Shown here: one piece after another, positions 18,882-27,282 of the stretch
Numbering within the stretch: the first letter of the stretch is position 1
Layout of the letters: every line of letters begins with the position of its first letter
From: Bradyrhizobium sp. 21
Lineage (GTDB): Bacteria; Pseudomonadota; Alphaproteobacteria; Rhizobiales; Xanthobacteraceae
NCBI RefSeq assembly: GCF_023073335.1
Contig: NZ_JADPJG010000012.1
Coordinates: forward strand, 288,571 to 352,570
Direction: 5' to 3'
Length of the DNA stretch: 64,000 nucleotides
The notes under the pieces: model-generated
Database searches by the model: none
What the model was told of the DNA's origin: nothing
Seen by the model: only the letters and a program-made list of their open reading frames with translations
Program-made: the position numbers and the translations under genes

Positions 18882-19421
18882 TTAGCGCTTCGCCGTCGCC
18901 GCAAATCCCAACGCGGCGATCGCGGCCATCAACAGCGAGATCAGCAAATTGTAGCCGGCAAGCGACAGGCCGAGGAAGCGCCACTGCACCTCGTCGCAGC
19001 GGACCACCTTCACGCTGTCGAGCCGCGACAGCAGGTCGGTGGCGCTGCCGAGATTGACGACGGGACCGGAGCAGTCGGTCGGTCCTTTCCAAAAGCCCCA
19101 TTCGACGCCGGCATGGTAGGTGCCGAGCCCGGCATTGGCGAGGCTCGCCAGCGCGAGGATCGCAAGGCCTGCGAGCAGCAGCGGCCTCGGCGCGCCGCCC
19201 CGTGCCGCGAGAGCGATCAGCAGACCGAGCGGGATCGCGAGGTAATAGGCGTAGCGCTGCTCCAGGCAGAGCGGACAGGGCACGATCCCGAGCACCAACT
19301 GGAAGAACCAGGCGCCCGCAATGGTCGCCGCGGCGATCAAGGTGACGAGAAGCGAGGCGGTCAGCGCGGGACCGGCGCTGGCCTGCTTGAATGCAGGTAT
19401 TGCGGCACTCTGGGTCGTCAC
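18882..19421 (-). CDS. dsbB: Disulfide bond formation protein B
   Basis: A 179-residue membrane oxidase that passes electrons from DsbA to quinone. Four hydrophobic segments are visible. The first redox pair is CPLC in GIVPCPLCLEQRYAYY, and the second periplasmic pair is the cysteine of TDCSGP and that of VRCDEVQW. All four essential cysteines are present. A DsbA-family gene lies at 12.5-13.2 kb. Confidence 0.93.
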   Translation of the reverse strand: MTTQSAAIPAFKQASAGPALTASLLVTLIAAATIAGAWFFQLVLGIVPCPLCLEQRYAYYLAIPLGLLIALAARGGAPRPLLLAGLAILALASLANAGLGTYHAGVEWGFWKGPTDCSGPVVNLGSATDLLSRLDSVKVVRCDEVQWRFLGLSLAGYNLLISLLMAAIAALGFAATAKR

Positions 19422-19577
19422 GGCAGCCTCTTCCGGTAGGTCGCTTTCCTTAGCCTCTAGCCCCGGCCCATGCGGCTGTCGAGAACGGCGAACATCACTT
19501 TGGCGCGGGTTGACCCCGTCCGGTCCATGGCTATAGTCCGCCGGCTTCGCGACGCCCCGTTTTGGGGCCGACCGAGG

Positions 19578-19662
19578 GCCCCTGTGGCGGAACTGGTAGA
19601 CGCGCTCGACTCAAAATCGAGTTCCGCAAGGAGTGCTGGTTCGATTCCGGCCAGGGGCACCA
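19578..19662 (+). tRNA. tRNA-Leu (anticodon CAA)
   Basis: An 85-base class II tRNA. The acceptor GCCCCTG pairs with CAGGGGC (19652-19658), followed by discriminator A and an encoded CCA (19660-19662). The D-loop has the usual AACTGGTAGA, the anticodon stem is CTCGA/TCGAG with loop CTCAAAA, giving anticodon CAA (reads UUG). A long variable arm and the TTCGATTCC T-loop follow. The long variable arm agrees with a leucine tRNA. Confidence 0.95.
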
Positions 19663-19732
19663 GCCTTCGCCGCTTCGCGGCTACGGCTAGGCAAGCCGGA
19701 CGTAACTCGATTTGCGCGAAGCCGCGAAGGCT
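19662..19732. repeat. REP-like inverted repeat abutting the tRNA 3' end
   Basis: AGCCTTCGCCGCTTCGC (19662-19678) and GCGAAGCCGCGAAGGCT (19716-19732) are inverted copies with one mismatch. The element starts at the last base of the tRNA and similar CTTCGC-rich sequence continues to about 19765. It may end the tRNA transcript or be one of the Rhizobiales dispersed palindromes. Confidence 0.6.
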
Positions 19733-19856
19733 GTCGCGCCGAAGCCTTGGCGAAGGCGGACTGTCGCAACAGGCTCGGTCACCTCCCCCTCCCTAGCAAT
19801 CGTCACATCCCGCCTGTATAAGCCGGTAGCTTCTTCCGTCACTCGAAGAGGCTGAT

Positions 19857-20159
19857 ATGAACGACCTGCACACGTGGCTTTCGCAACAGCACCACGGCCT
19901 GCGCACTTTCCAGACATTCCAGCAAAAGCTCGAGACGCTCAGTCGGGACGATCCGTCCCAGCGCGGGCTGTGCCGCTTGTTGAGCGACCTCGTCGGCGAT
20001 TATGTCGAGACCTTTGACGAGGCTCCGCTGCCGGTCGAAATCGCCGACGGCGCCTATCACCGCCTGCTGGGGCTGGTGGCGAGTATCGATCTTGAGGGCG
20101 ACGCCAACCGCCGGCTCGCCGACATCAACCGCGTGGCGACCTGCGAGTTGTCGCGGTGA
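19857..20159 (+). CDS. Hypothetical protein, small and soluble
   Basis: A 100-residue acidic, mostly helical protein with no signal peptide, membrane segment or recognised domain. The start codon is preceded by GAAGAGG at a good distance. Codon use matches the neighbours and the frame is clean, so it is probably real. It is the first gene after tRNA-Leu and faces a 625-base non-coding stretch. No function is proposed. Confidence 0.65.
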   Translation: MNDLHTWLSQQHHGLRTFQTFQQKLETLSRDDPSQRGLCRLLSDLVGDYVETFDEAPLPVEIADGAYHRLLGLVASIDLEGDANRRLADINRVATCELSR

Positions 20160-20784
20160 TGGGCAGGACGCGCGCGCGCAATTCAAGTTTCAAGCAACGG
20201 TAAAACATGCCCATATAGTCTCGCGGCGCATGACGCCCGAGTCGTGTGCTTCTCTTGACGCCCCTTCCGTGGAAAGGGCGCAGGGAAGGCCGGGCGCCGG
20301 CTGGCACCCGCGGTCCACTGTGCGCAAATAGCAAAAACAAAGGCACAGCGGCATACAGGGCAGCCTGGACATCCCGGCCTTTCCCTGCGCAGTGGTTTGA
20401 CGGCTTATGGCGTGCTCTCCCCGGGGAGCGATGCACTATTGCCCCCGTCGCCTTGCAGATGACTGATGTTGCGGACCCGGTCGGGCCGCAGCACCACCGC
20501 AAGCCTTGACGCACAGACCCCGGGCGTCAGGACCACACGCTTTTGCCGTACGCGGACCGCACCGGTCGTGCGCGCGCCGCTCTCTCGCTCACGGGCAAAC
20601 CCACCCTGCGAGTGCCTGCGCGCCGATGTGCTCCACGTCCACCGCCACCCGGCCCGCGTATCGTGACGGTCGCGAACGCCCCTTATCCTTGGGCCGGGAT
20701 AACGAAGTAGATACGATATTTCCGAATTTCGGTCAAGCAGAATTTTGAAAGAGACCGTTGACATCAACCGCACGGTCTTGCCGT
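20160..20784. repeat. Gene-free stretch containing a likely dispersed Bradyrhizobium repeat
   Basis: No convincing gene lies here. The part from about 20370 to 20700, with landmarks CGGCTTATGGCGTGCTCTCC, GATGTGCTCCACGTCCACCG and CGTATCGTGACGGTCGCGA, looks like a long intergenic repeat I remember from many Bradyrhizobium loci. This recall needs a genome search. A near-inverted pair flanks part of it: CGCAGGGAAGGCCGGGCG (20278-20295) and CGGCCTTTCCCTGCGCAG (20375-20392). Confidence 0.55.
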
Positions 20785-21726
20785 TCAGTGAGATCTGTTG
20801 CCGAGGAAGCCGACCAGCGCCTCGTTCACGATCTCCGATGCCTCAAGCTGCGGCCAATGGCCCACGCCCTCGATCGGCAGGAACCCCTTGAGATTCGGCA
20901 CGCTACCGGCGAGATCCTCCTTCGTCAGCGCCCGCATCCTGGCCATGCCGTCCGCTGTGCCGAACGCGTAAAAGGCGGGCTGCTGGATCTTCGCCCCGAT
21001 GAAGGCTCCCGCCTCGTCGAAGTAGGACTGCATGGCGCGGTAGATGTTGAGTGGGCCGTGGAAGCCGTCGCGTTCGAAGCCTGCGATCGCCGTCGCCACA
21101 TCCTCCCGGTTGGCGAAGGGCGGGATGCCGATCGGCGACGGCCGGTTGAGGCTCTTGCTTGGGTCCATCGGATTCCACGCCTCGGAAGCTTCGGGCAGCC
21201 CCGACGTCCAGTAGAGCATGCCGGGCAAGGTCGTGGCGGCGTCCGCCCACTCCCGGTCGGCCTCCGGGCGCATCTGTCTGAACATGTAGAAGTCGTCCTC
21301 CTTGCCGGCGGCCTTGAGCCGTTCGAGCATGCTCGGTCTGGCCGGCAGCACCGGCGGGACGCTGAGGCAGAAGACCGCATCGAAGACATCCGGCCGCATC
21401 ATCGCCGCGTTCCAGCTCACCGTCGCCCCGAAGTCGTGGCCGACGAGGGTGGCGCGCTCGATCCCGAGCTTCGCGAGAATGCCGACGAGGTCTCCGACGC
21501 CGTAGAAGACCGTGTAGAGCGCGGGGTCTTCGGGCTTGGAGCTGTCGCCGTAGCCGCGCGTGTCGAAAGATATCGCGCGGTAACCCGCGGCCGCGACCGC
21601 CGCCATCTGCCGGCGCCAGCCCCGCCAGCCATCAGGAAAGCCGTGCACAAAGAGGACCGCCGGGCCAGCGCCTTCCTCGACGACGTTCAGGGTGATGCCG
21701 TTGGTCTCAACAAAGGTCTGTTTCAT
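20785..21726 (-). CDS. Epoxide-hydrolase-like alpha/beta hydrolase
   Basis: A 313-residue cytoplasmic hydrolase. The nucleophile elbow is GHDFG with Asp98, as in epoxide hydrolases and haloalkane or fluoroacetate dehalogenases, rather than a serine. HGFPDGW (29-34) forms the oxyanion hole and EGVGHWPQ near the C-terminus supplies the histidine. A cap domain occupies about 130-230. It starts 60 bases downstream of the double TetR gene on the same strand, and two inverted 18-base operator-like sites lie in that gap, so it is probably directly repressed by that regulator. The natural substrate is unknown. Confidence 0.88.
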   Translation of the reverse strand: MKQTFVETNGITLNVVEEGAGPAVLFVHGFPDGWRGWRRQMAAVAAAGYRAISFDTRGYGDSSKPEDPALYTVFYGVGDLVGILAKLGIERATLVGHDFGATVSWNAAMMRPDVFDAVFCLSVPPVLPARPSMLERLKAAGKEDDFYMFRQMRPEADREWADAATTLPGMLYWTSGLPEASEAWNPMDPSKSLNRPSPIGIPPFANREDVATAIAGFERDGFHGPLNIYRAMQSYFDEAGAFIGAKIQQPAFYAFGTADGMARMRALTKEDLAGSVPNLKGFLPIEGVGHWPQLEASEIVNEALVGFLGNRSH

Positions 21727-21743
21727 GAAGATGCTCCGATCCG

Positions 21744-21807
21744 CTACCGATCGGTAAAGATCACGACAGCCGCCCTCCGGTCAAGGCTAATCTTTACCGG
21801 TCGGTAG
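21744..21807. promoter_or_regulatory. Paired 18-base operators upstream of the hydrolase gene
   Basis: CTACCGATCGGTAAAGAT (21744-21761) and ATCTTTACCGGTCGGTAG (21790-21807) are inverted copies with one difference, 28 bases apart. Each contains its own palindrome (TACCGATCGGTA or TACCGGTCGGTA), the shape of a TetR-family half-site pair. The first copy lies 17 bases before the hydrolase start, and the second covers the last codons of the double TetR gene. Confidence 0.75.
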
Positions 21808-23019
21808 ATCGGCGGATGCGGTCCACATGGCCAAGCCACTCTCAACGAGCCCCTCGAGCTCGCTTGGGCTTGCGCCTGCCGCTCCCTGCATGAGGATGCC
21901 GTGCATCAGGGATTGGATGAAGCGCACAAGGCCGGGGACATTGACAGTCGGCAACAGGTCGCCCTCGCGTTTCGCCTGCTCAAAGCGGGCGGCGAGCAGC
22001 TCGCGCCCGATGGCCTGGCGCCTGAGGATCTCGTCGCGGATCACCCGCGCCTCATCACCCCCCTGCATCGCGTTGAGGACCATGAGGCAGCCGCGCGGTT
22101 GCCCCTCGTCCAGTTGGTAGCGTAGCGATCCCCTCAGGAGTGTTTCGAAAACGCCCCGCGCCGTCGGGGCCTGGAGCGCTTCGGCCATATCGTCTTTCCG
22201 AAGCGACTGGTAGAGGTCGAGTGCCCTGAAAAAGAGCGCCTCCTTGTTGCCGAATGCGGCATAGAGACTGGGGCGCGTGATCCCCATCGCCTCGGTGAGA
22301 TCATTGAGCGACGCACCCGCAAAACCCTTGGTCCAAAAAACCTTCATGGCAGCATCGAGTGCTGCGTCTGCAGAGAACCGGCGCGGGTCGCGACTTCGCT
22401 CATCGGCCGGCGGCGAGCCCTTCGCTGCGATGCTCGCGGCGACCGCAACGTCGCTGATCGCCCGCCAAGCCGCGACCGCCTGCCCGGCGGCCTCGCGTAG
22501 TTCGCCGGGAAGTGCACCGCCGGCGGCCTTCATGGCGAGACCGTCGTGCACCGCCGTCACGTAGCTCGCCAACCTGGAGGCATCAGCCTTCGCGGGGAGG
22601 TCACCGCCCCGCTTCGCTTCTTCGAACCGGTCTCGTAGTTTCAGTTCTGCCGACTGGCGGCGATGCAACAGCGCAGCAGGGATGTCGGCGTTCTCCGTGC
22701 CCATCACCAAGCCCGCATGGCCGAGGACGCGGCTGGACGCCTGCTCCGGCGAGGTCGTCAGCAAGCGTTTGACGACCCCTTCGGCCGTTGGCGCTGCGAG
22801 CGCCCACGCCCAGTGCTCGTCCTCGCGCGCGCCACAGCGCCTGAGAACGGCGTCGAAGAGCCCGCGCTTGCTTCCGAAGGCGGCGTAGATGCTGGGGGCG
22901 TTCAGACCCATCGCAGCCGTCAGTTCCACCATGGTTGAGCCGTCGTAGCCATGGCGGCCGAACACGTCCGCCGCGCGATCCAGCACTTCGTCTTCTTCGA
23001 ACGCACGAGGACGGGCCAT
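21787..23019 (-). CDS. Two-headed TetR regulator (two complete TetR units in one chain)
   Basis: A 410-residue protein made of two full TetR repressors in tandem. Unit 1 has its DNA-binding region at about 10-57 (AMGLNAPSIYAAFGSKRGLF) and a ligand-type domain to about 200. Unit 2 has its DNA-binding region at about 216-263 (AMGITRPSLYAAFGNKEALF) and its own C-terminal domain. Each unit has normal TetR length, so this looks like a gene duplication and fusion and not a frameshift. ATG 23019 (MARPRAF) is preferred over the GTG-like codons above. It is divergent from a crotonase gene and upstream of the hydrolase gene, with different palindromes at the two ends. Confidence 0.9.
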   Translation of the reverse strand: MARPRAFEEDEVLDRAADVFGRHGYDGSTMVELTAAMGLNAPSIYAAFGSKRGLFDAVLRRCGAREDEHWAWALAAPTAEGVVKRLLTTSPEQASSRVLGHAGLVMGTENADIPAALLHRRQSAELKLRDRFEEAKRGGDLPAKADASRLASYVTAVHDGLAMKAAGGALPGELREAAGQAVAAWRAISDVAVAASIAAKGSPPADERSRDPRRFSADAALDAAMKVFWTKGFAGASLNDLTEAMGITRPSLYAAFGNKEALFFRALDLYQSLRKDDMAEALQAPTARGVFETLLRGSLRYQLDEGQPRGCLMVLNAMQGGDEARVIRDEILRRQAIGRELLAARFEQAKREGDLLPTVNVPGLVRFIQSLMHGILMQGAAGASPSELEGLVESGLAMWTASADLPTGKD

Positions 23020-23034
23020 TGACGAGCACAATTT

Positions 23035-23050
23035 TGTAATTTACGTTACA
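23035..23050. promoter_or_regulatory. Palindrome between the double TetR gene and the crotonase gene
   Basis: TGTAA-TTTACG-TTACA is a perfect palindrome in its arms, 16 bases upstream of the TetR start and about 105 bases before the divergent crotonase gene. It is a plausible autoregulatory operator and is unlike the TACCGATCGGTA sites at the other end of the gene. Confidence 0.55.
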
Positions 23051-23154
23051 TAACAGGACTGATCGCCCACGCCAAGGATCGCGTGCGCGCCAGCCGTTTT
23101 GTAGCAGGCGTTCGGCCTGCCTGCCATAAGAGTCAGTGAATTAGGAGGTACGAC

Positions 23155-23943
23155 ATGAGTTCGTTCCGCTTCGAGCAACATGGGACGGTGGGCAAGCTGA
23201 TCTTGCTCGGTGACGCGGCCAGCGAGCCGGGAGCCGACTATCCCTCGTCGCTGAGGGCTGGCGTGCGCCAGGCATACGAGAGCAACATCCGCGTTCTTCA
23301 CGTGATGTCCGCGTCCGGCAGCTTCGCCATAGCTGACAACCCCGGTGACATCGGCGGCAAGGGATCGAAATTCCTGGAAGCGTTCGCCGCGGACGTCCTG
23401 GCTTCGTTGCGCGCGATTGAGGAATTGCCGATACCTACGGTTGCCTCTGTGAGCGGTATGGCGCTGGGAGGCGGTTTTGAATTGCTTCTCGCGTGCGATT
23501 TTCTGGTGGCGGCAGAGTCTGCACACCTTTTCTTCCCCGAGGGAATGGTCGGTGGAGTCCCCATGACGGGCGGCGTGCAGCGACTTGCCGATCGGGTCGG
23601 CAGTGCGCGCGCCACGCGCCTGGTCCTGCTCTCGGAGATGATATCTGGCAAGGCCGCGTTGGATCTGGGTGTCGCAACCCACCTGGCTCCCGACGCCGAA
23701 CTGGAGAAGGTCGCGGACGATCTCGTGCAGCGCCTCGCGAACGGACCGACCCTTGCCTACGCGAAGATGCGCTCGCTCATACGAGCCTGGTCGTCGGGCG
23801 GGGTGTCCGCTGCAGACGTCATCACCCTCCAGGTCACCGCCGGCATCCTCGACACCAAGGATGGCGCGGAGGGAATGGCCGCTGCGACCGCGGCTATCCA
23901 GAAAGGTGAGCCGATTCCACAGATCCAGTTTTCTGGACGGTAG
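23155..23943 (+). CDS. Enoyl-CoA hydratase/isomerase family protein
   Basis: A 262-residue crotonase-fold protein. GMALGGGFELLLACDFLVAA is the family signature region, and FFPEGMVGG keeps the first catalytic glutamate position. The residue matching the second glutamate of true hydratases (in the MEMVLTG region) appears to be arginine in ARATRLVLL, so the reaction may be isomerisation or another CoA chemistry. A strong TTAGGAGGT site precedes the ATG. It is divergent from the double TetR gene and probably controlled by it. Confidence 0.87.
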   Translation: MSSFRFEQHGTVGKLILLGDAASEPGADYPSSLRAGVRQAYESNIRVLHVMSASGSFAIADNPGDIGGKGSKFLEAFAADVLASLRAIEELPIPTVASVSGMALGGGFELLLACDFLVAAESAHLFFPEGMVGGVPMTGGVQRLADRVGSARATRLVLLSEMISGKAALDLGVATHLAPDAELEKVADDLVQRLANGPTLAYAKMRSLIRAWSSGGVSAADVITLQVTAGILDTKDGAEGMAAATAAIQKGEPIPQIQFSGR

Positions 23944-23992
23944 CTGCATCAAGCCTTGATCATCATTCCTCCGAGTTACGAATGACGGTGAA

Positions 23993-24027
23993 GGTGCATT
24001 CAAATCGTCAATCCTGTTGAATGCACC
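23993..24027. terminator. Perfect 11-base inverted repeat after the crotonase gene
   Basis: GGTGCATTCAA (23993-24003) and TTGAATGCACC (24017-24027) pair perfectly across a 13-base loop, 50 bases after the crotonase stop. No T run follows. It could be a terminator or an operator. The rest of 23944-24321 has no gene I can support; a long minus-strand frame across it looks like a shadow or a decayed remnant. Confidence 0.5.
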
Positions 24028-24321
24028 GGTCACGACGAAGATCTGCGCCCGCTGGGGAACGCCGATCGGGACGACGCTGCTGAAGGAGCTCTGATCCGCA
24101 AGCCCGGGCATGGCGAGGCGACGAAGTTGCGCGCGCATGTGCCGGCTGGCCGTCAATGCAGGGATGTCCTGACACGCTGCGACGCGTAAGGCGTCGCGGC
24201 GTGTGTCTCGGCCCGGATCTGTGCCGAAAACACCTCCCGCGCGCGCGCTCCAGGCGTTCGACTTCGCCGCGCCGATACCTATATCCTGCATCAACGCGGA
24301 TCGATGCAGCGAGCAGCTTTG

Positions 24322-24555
24322 ATGGCCAGCAGACGCGCGACGGAAGCGAACGCCGACGACCTCCCTCGCTTCTTCGTCTGGGTCCGTGGCCTCGAAGGCC
24401 CCGAACCGCAGAAATGGATGGCGATGGATTTCGGCGTCGGTGACTGGAAACGGCCGCTCGTGCTCGCCTATCTGGAGCTGCCGGACGACGAGCGGCATCT
24501 GCCGCTGTCAGCGCTGGCGCGGCGTTATCCGCCGCCGCGGGGAGAGGCTTCGTAG
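24322..24555 (+). CDS. Hypothetical protein, 77 residues
   Basis: A small soluble protein with the ordered core FFVWVRGLEGPEPQKWMAMD and a C-terminus ending RYPPPRGEAS. It has no signal or membrane segment. I believe similar small proteins occur in Bradyrhizobium, but I cannot name a family. The start ATG 24322 is chosen because upstream residues are not conserved-looking; no good ribosome-binding site is visible. It faces the convergent caspase gene. Confidence 0.5.
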   Translation: MASRRATEANADDLPRFFVWVRGLEGPEPQKWMAMDFGVGDWKRPLVLAYLELPDDERHLPLSALARRYPPPRGEAS

Positions 24556-24622
24556 AAGGGCCATCCTGGACGGACGCGAGGATCTCACCAGCGCTCCTCA
24601 ACCCACGGCGAGCAACGCCGTA

Positions 24623-26461
24623 TCACTGGCAGTACTGCTTTCCGCCATAGGTATAACATTTGCCGCCTTCGTTGCCGGCCGGAGCAGACGGCGCGCGCGG
24701 GCTCGGTTCGTGACGGGATACGGCCTTTGGCTTCTGGGGCGGCAGATCGGGACGCCGCTGGCACACCCCATGAGCGTCCAGCACGAAATTGTTGTCACAG
24801 ACGATCTGGACGCAGCGGTCGCCGACCGCTTTTTGTCCCCTTGCACAAACCAGCGGACAAATGCGATCGGGCCGGACGCGCACCGCGTCAAGCGCATCGA
24901 GGCTTGCGACTTTGACGTCGAATTTGGTGCCGGCATATCTGTTGAAGCTGTCGAGCGCCTTTTGCGACGGTGCGGTCCAGGCGCCATCGACCCCACCGGG
25001 ATCGCAACCGACGCGCTTCAGGTGCGCCTGGAGCAGGCGGGCGACATCCGCCGGATCCATCGCCGGCACGACGACCGGCGCCGGGGCAAGAACTGATGCA
25101 GGAGCCGGGCGAGCCGGCGGGGCCAGCGCGGCAAGTGCGGTCTGGCGCTCCGTCTCGCGCCGCTCTGCCTCGCGCTTCGCCGCCTCGATCTGCTGCTGTG
25201 CATCGAGCGCGGCCTGCTTCTTCGCCTGCTCGACCTGAACTGCCGCGTCCTCGGCCTGCCGGCGCGCCTCCGCAACCTGCCGCCGGGCCTCGTCGAGCTC
25301 GCGCCTGGCCTGCTCGGCGATACGCTGGCGTTCCTTTTCCAGATCGCGCCGGGCCTGTTCGGAGATCTGCTGCGTGGCCCGTTCGGTCTCGCGCGCCGTC
25401 TGCTCCTCGACCTGTTTCCTGAAATCGTCGCTCTTCTGCCGGACCTGCTGCTCAGCCTGCCGCTGTACAGCATCGGCGTTCTCGCTCACCTTCTCCGCGG
25501 CCTCGAGCTTGTCGAGCGCCGCATGCGCAAAATTGGCGTAGATGCCGCTGGCATGAACGGCGAGAAAAGAAAGCCAAGCCTGCTTGGTGCCGGCCTGCGC
25601 TGCAAGCTCGTAATCCCGGCGGACTCCCGCGTTCGGATCGACCGGCGGCGCAACCGGCGGCACCAGCGCCACCGTGTCTCCACCGAGCGATCCGTAGACG
25701 AAGGGCTCCTGCCGGCGCCGCGTGCTCTTCAGCACCTCGTCGCGAACCCGGCCAAGCGTCAGGCGAAGGTCGAGGCCCGGTGTCGCCAGATGATTGAGGA
25801 GCGCAGCCGCAAACGGACTGTGCTCACCGTCGCCGTCGCCAGCGACCGCGCCGGCCTTGGCGGCGAACGCAATCAGCGTATCCGCGGTCGCGGGCTCGAT
25901 CTTGGCAAGGCCGCGGTTCATCGAGCGCGTCGCGACCGTTCGTGTCATCCGCTCCGCAAACGGATTGTCGCGGCAGGCATCGAGGATGACGAGCCGCAGA
26001 CGCTTCGCAGGGTTGATCGCCTGGAGAATGCGATCCAGCGGGACCGCCTCGTCCTCGACGTCGAAATCGCTCTGCAACCGGGCATCTGCCGGAATCAGGA
26101 AGTTCGCGCCGTTCACCTCGATGCCGTGACCGGCGTAATAGACCACGGCCATGTCGGAATCTGCCGCGACCGCGGCAAAGTCGCGTACCGCCCGCCGCAT
26201 CTCGGAGACACCGAGATCGCGGCGCAGGTCCACGATATCGAAACCCATCCGCTTGAAGACGTCGCTGATGGCAGCAGCATCGTTGTCGGGATTGGCGAGC
26301 CGCGCAACGCTCTGGTAGTTGGATACGCCAAGGACCAGCGCCACCCGCTTGTCGGCCTGCGCAGTCGTCGCCGCGACCAGCATCCACAGGACCGATAGCG
26401 CAAGCCGGCAGGCCACCCGGCTTGAACGCAACGTCGGGACTGAAAGGCTCAACCGGACCAT
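24623..26461 (-). CDS. Secreted caspase-like protein with coiled coil and peptidoglycan-binding-like region (paralogue A)
   Basis: A 612-residue protein. A signal peptide (1-36, TTAQA-D) is followed by a caspase-like domain (about 37-265) with His112 in YYAGHG and Cys163 in LDACRDNPF, a long Glu/Arg/Gln-rich coiled coil (about 330-455), a Pro/Ala linker, a peptidoglycan-binding-like helical motif (about 470-500, DVARLLQAHLKRVGC), a cysteine-rich part and a C-terminal GGKCYTYGGKQYC. It is probably periplasmic. ATG 26461 is chosen because it gives the signal peptide directly. It is close to identical over most of its length to the gene at 27283-29157. It is divergent from the secreted Ig-like gene. 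Confidence 0.88.
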   Translation of the reverse strand: MVRLSLSVPTLRSSRVACRLALSVLWMLVAATTAQADKRVALVLGVSNYQSVARLANPDNDAAAISDVFKRMGFDIVDLRRDLGVSEMRRAVRDFAAVAADSDMAVVYYAGHGIEVNGANFLIPADARLQSDFDVEDEAVPLDRILQAINPAKRLRLVILDACRDNPFAERMTRTVATRSMNRGLAKIEPATADTLIAFAAKAGAVAGDGDGEHSPFAAALLNHLATPGLDLRLTLGRVRDEVLKSTRRRQEPFVYGSLGGDTVALVPPVAPPVDPNAGVRRDYELAAQAGTKQAWLSFLAVHASGIYANFAHAALDKLEAAEKVSENADAVQRQAEQQVRQKSDDFRKQVEEQTARETERATQQISEQARRDLEKERQRIAEQARRELDEARRQVAEARRQAEDAAVQVEQAKKQAALDAQQQIEAAKREAERRETERQTALAALAPPARPAPASVLAPAPVVVPAMDPADVARLLQAHLKRVGCDPGGVDGAWTAPSQKALDSFNRYAGTKFDVKVASLDALDAVRVRPDRICPLVCARGQKAVGDRCVQIVCDNNFVLDAHGVCQRRPDLPPQKPKAVSRHEPSPRAPSAPAGNEGGKCYTYGGKQYCQ

Positions 26462-26690
26462 GATGCGGGCTTCGCTCCACGCGTCAGCAATGTCGCTGCA
26501 ATCGAAATGTGGCTGCAATCGATATGAATACTATTTCGGTAGCGATCCGCCTTCGGGTCTGTGCCGTCGATCACATACCAGGCCCGGCCTTCAGGCGAGA
26601 CGGTTGCCGCCACGCCGCGTCCTGCCGGCGACTCCCTGCCCGAAATGATAGTGGAAGGGGCATGGCATTGGGAAGCCGTTCTGCAACATT

Positions 26691-26738
26691 CCGGAGATAC
26701 TTGCTTCGGGAGATACTTGCTTCGGGAGATACTTGCCT
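26691..26738. repeat. Three tandem 16-base repeats in the divergent promoter region
   Basis: The unit CGGGAGATACTTGCTT occurs three times in a row (26691-26706, 26707-26722, 26723-26738) with one or two substitutions. It lies in the 348-base gap between caspase paralogue A and the secreted Ig-like gene, about 70 bases before the latter's start, where repeated activator sites would be expected. I see no gene in the gap. Confidence 0.7.
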
Positions 26739-26809
26739 CCCGAGGGCGCTTGAGCTTCTATGTCGGCATAGTCGATTTTTACTTCATTGGCCGCCAAGGG
26801 GTTTTGAAA

Positions 26810-27253
26810 ATGAACCGTCCTTTCATGACAGTTGCGCTGTCGCTTGCCACCTCCGCCTTGTTGCTTCTTTCCGACATTGCGAGCGCCGACAAGATGCGCC
26901 CGGGCTACAAGAACTACGCAAATGCTCACGGCTTGAATGCCAACACCGCTTGCCGTCGTCCTAATTTCAACGTCTGCCAAGGCTGCAATGTCGTCATCCC
27001 GATGCGGGTCGCGCAGGATCGCGGTTGCGGGTTCAATTTCCAGTCGCTGGGTCCGTTCGTGGGACAGGACGTCGTCGTCTCTCCGGCGAACGGATCCTAC
27101 AGCCTGGTCAACGCGACAAAGGCCGTGTACCGGCCGAACTCCGGATTCACCGGCAGCGACCATTTCGAGAGCCGTCTCTACTTCGAGGACGGCGCCGGCA
27201 AGCGCACGTTCCTGAACCTGAAAGTGAACGTCAACGTCGTTCCCAGCCTGTGA
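26810..27253 (+). CDS. Secreted Ig-like/cadherin-like domain protein
   Basis: A 147-residue protein with a signal peptide (about 1-25, SDIASA-D), a four-cysteine N-terminal section (about 45-75) and an Ig-like fold of the bacterial cadherin-like type, with the diagnostic pattern VVVSPANGSY ... YRPNSGFTGSDHF. The frame opens 83 codons earlier, but ATG 26810 has AAGGGG eight bases upstream and begins the signal peptide. It lies on the plus strand between two near-identical minus-strand caspase genes. It may be a cell-surface or periplasmic partner; this is inference from position. Confidence 0.8.
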   Translation: MNRPFMTVALSLATSALLLLSDIASADKMRPGYKNYANAHGLNANTACRRPNFNVCQGCNVVIPMRVAQDRGCGFNFQSLGPFVGQDVVVSPANGSYSLVNATKAVYRPNSGFTGSDHFESRLYFEDGAGKRTFLNLKVNVNVVPSL

Positions 27254-27282
27254 TCCGGGGCGCCGGGCCATCGGCGCCGGTC

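Noticed and set aside
19578..20784. tRNA-Leu as an integration site of a genomic island
   Set aside because: No integrase gene and no repeat of the tRNA 3' end was found in the window, so the island idea has no direct support, although the region after it is accessory-looking.
23041..24498. Minus-strand frame of 485 codons across the crotonase gene
   Set aside because: It runs antisense through a gene with a clear crotonase signature and a strong ribosome-binding site, and shows no domain.
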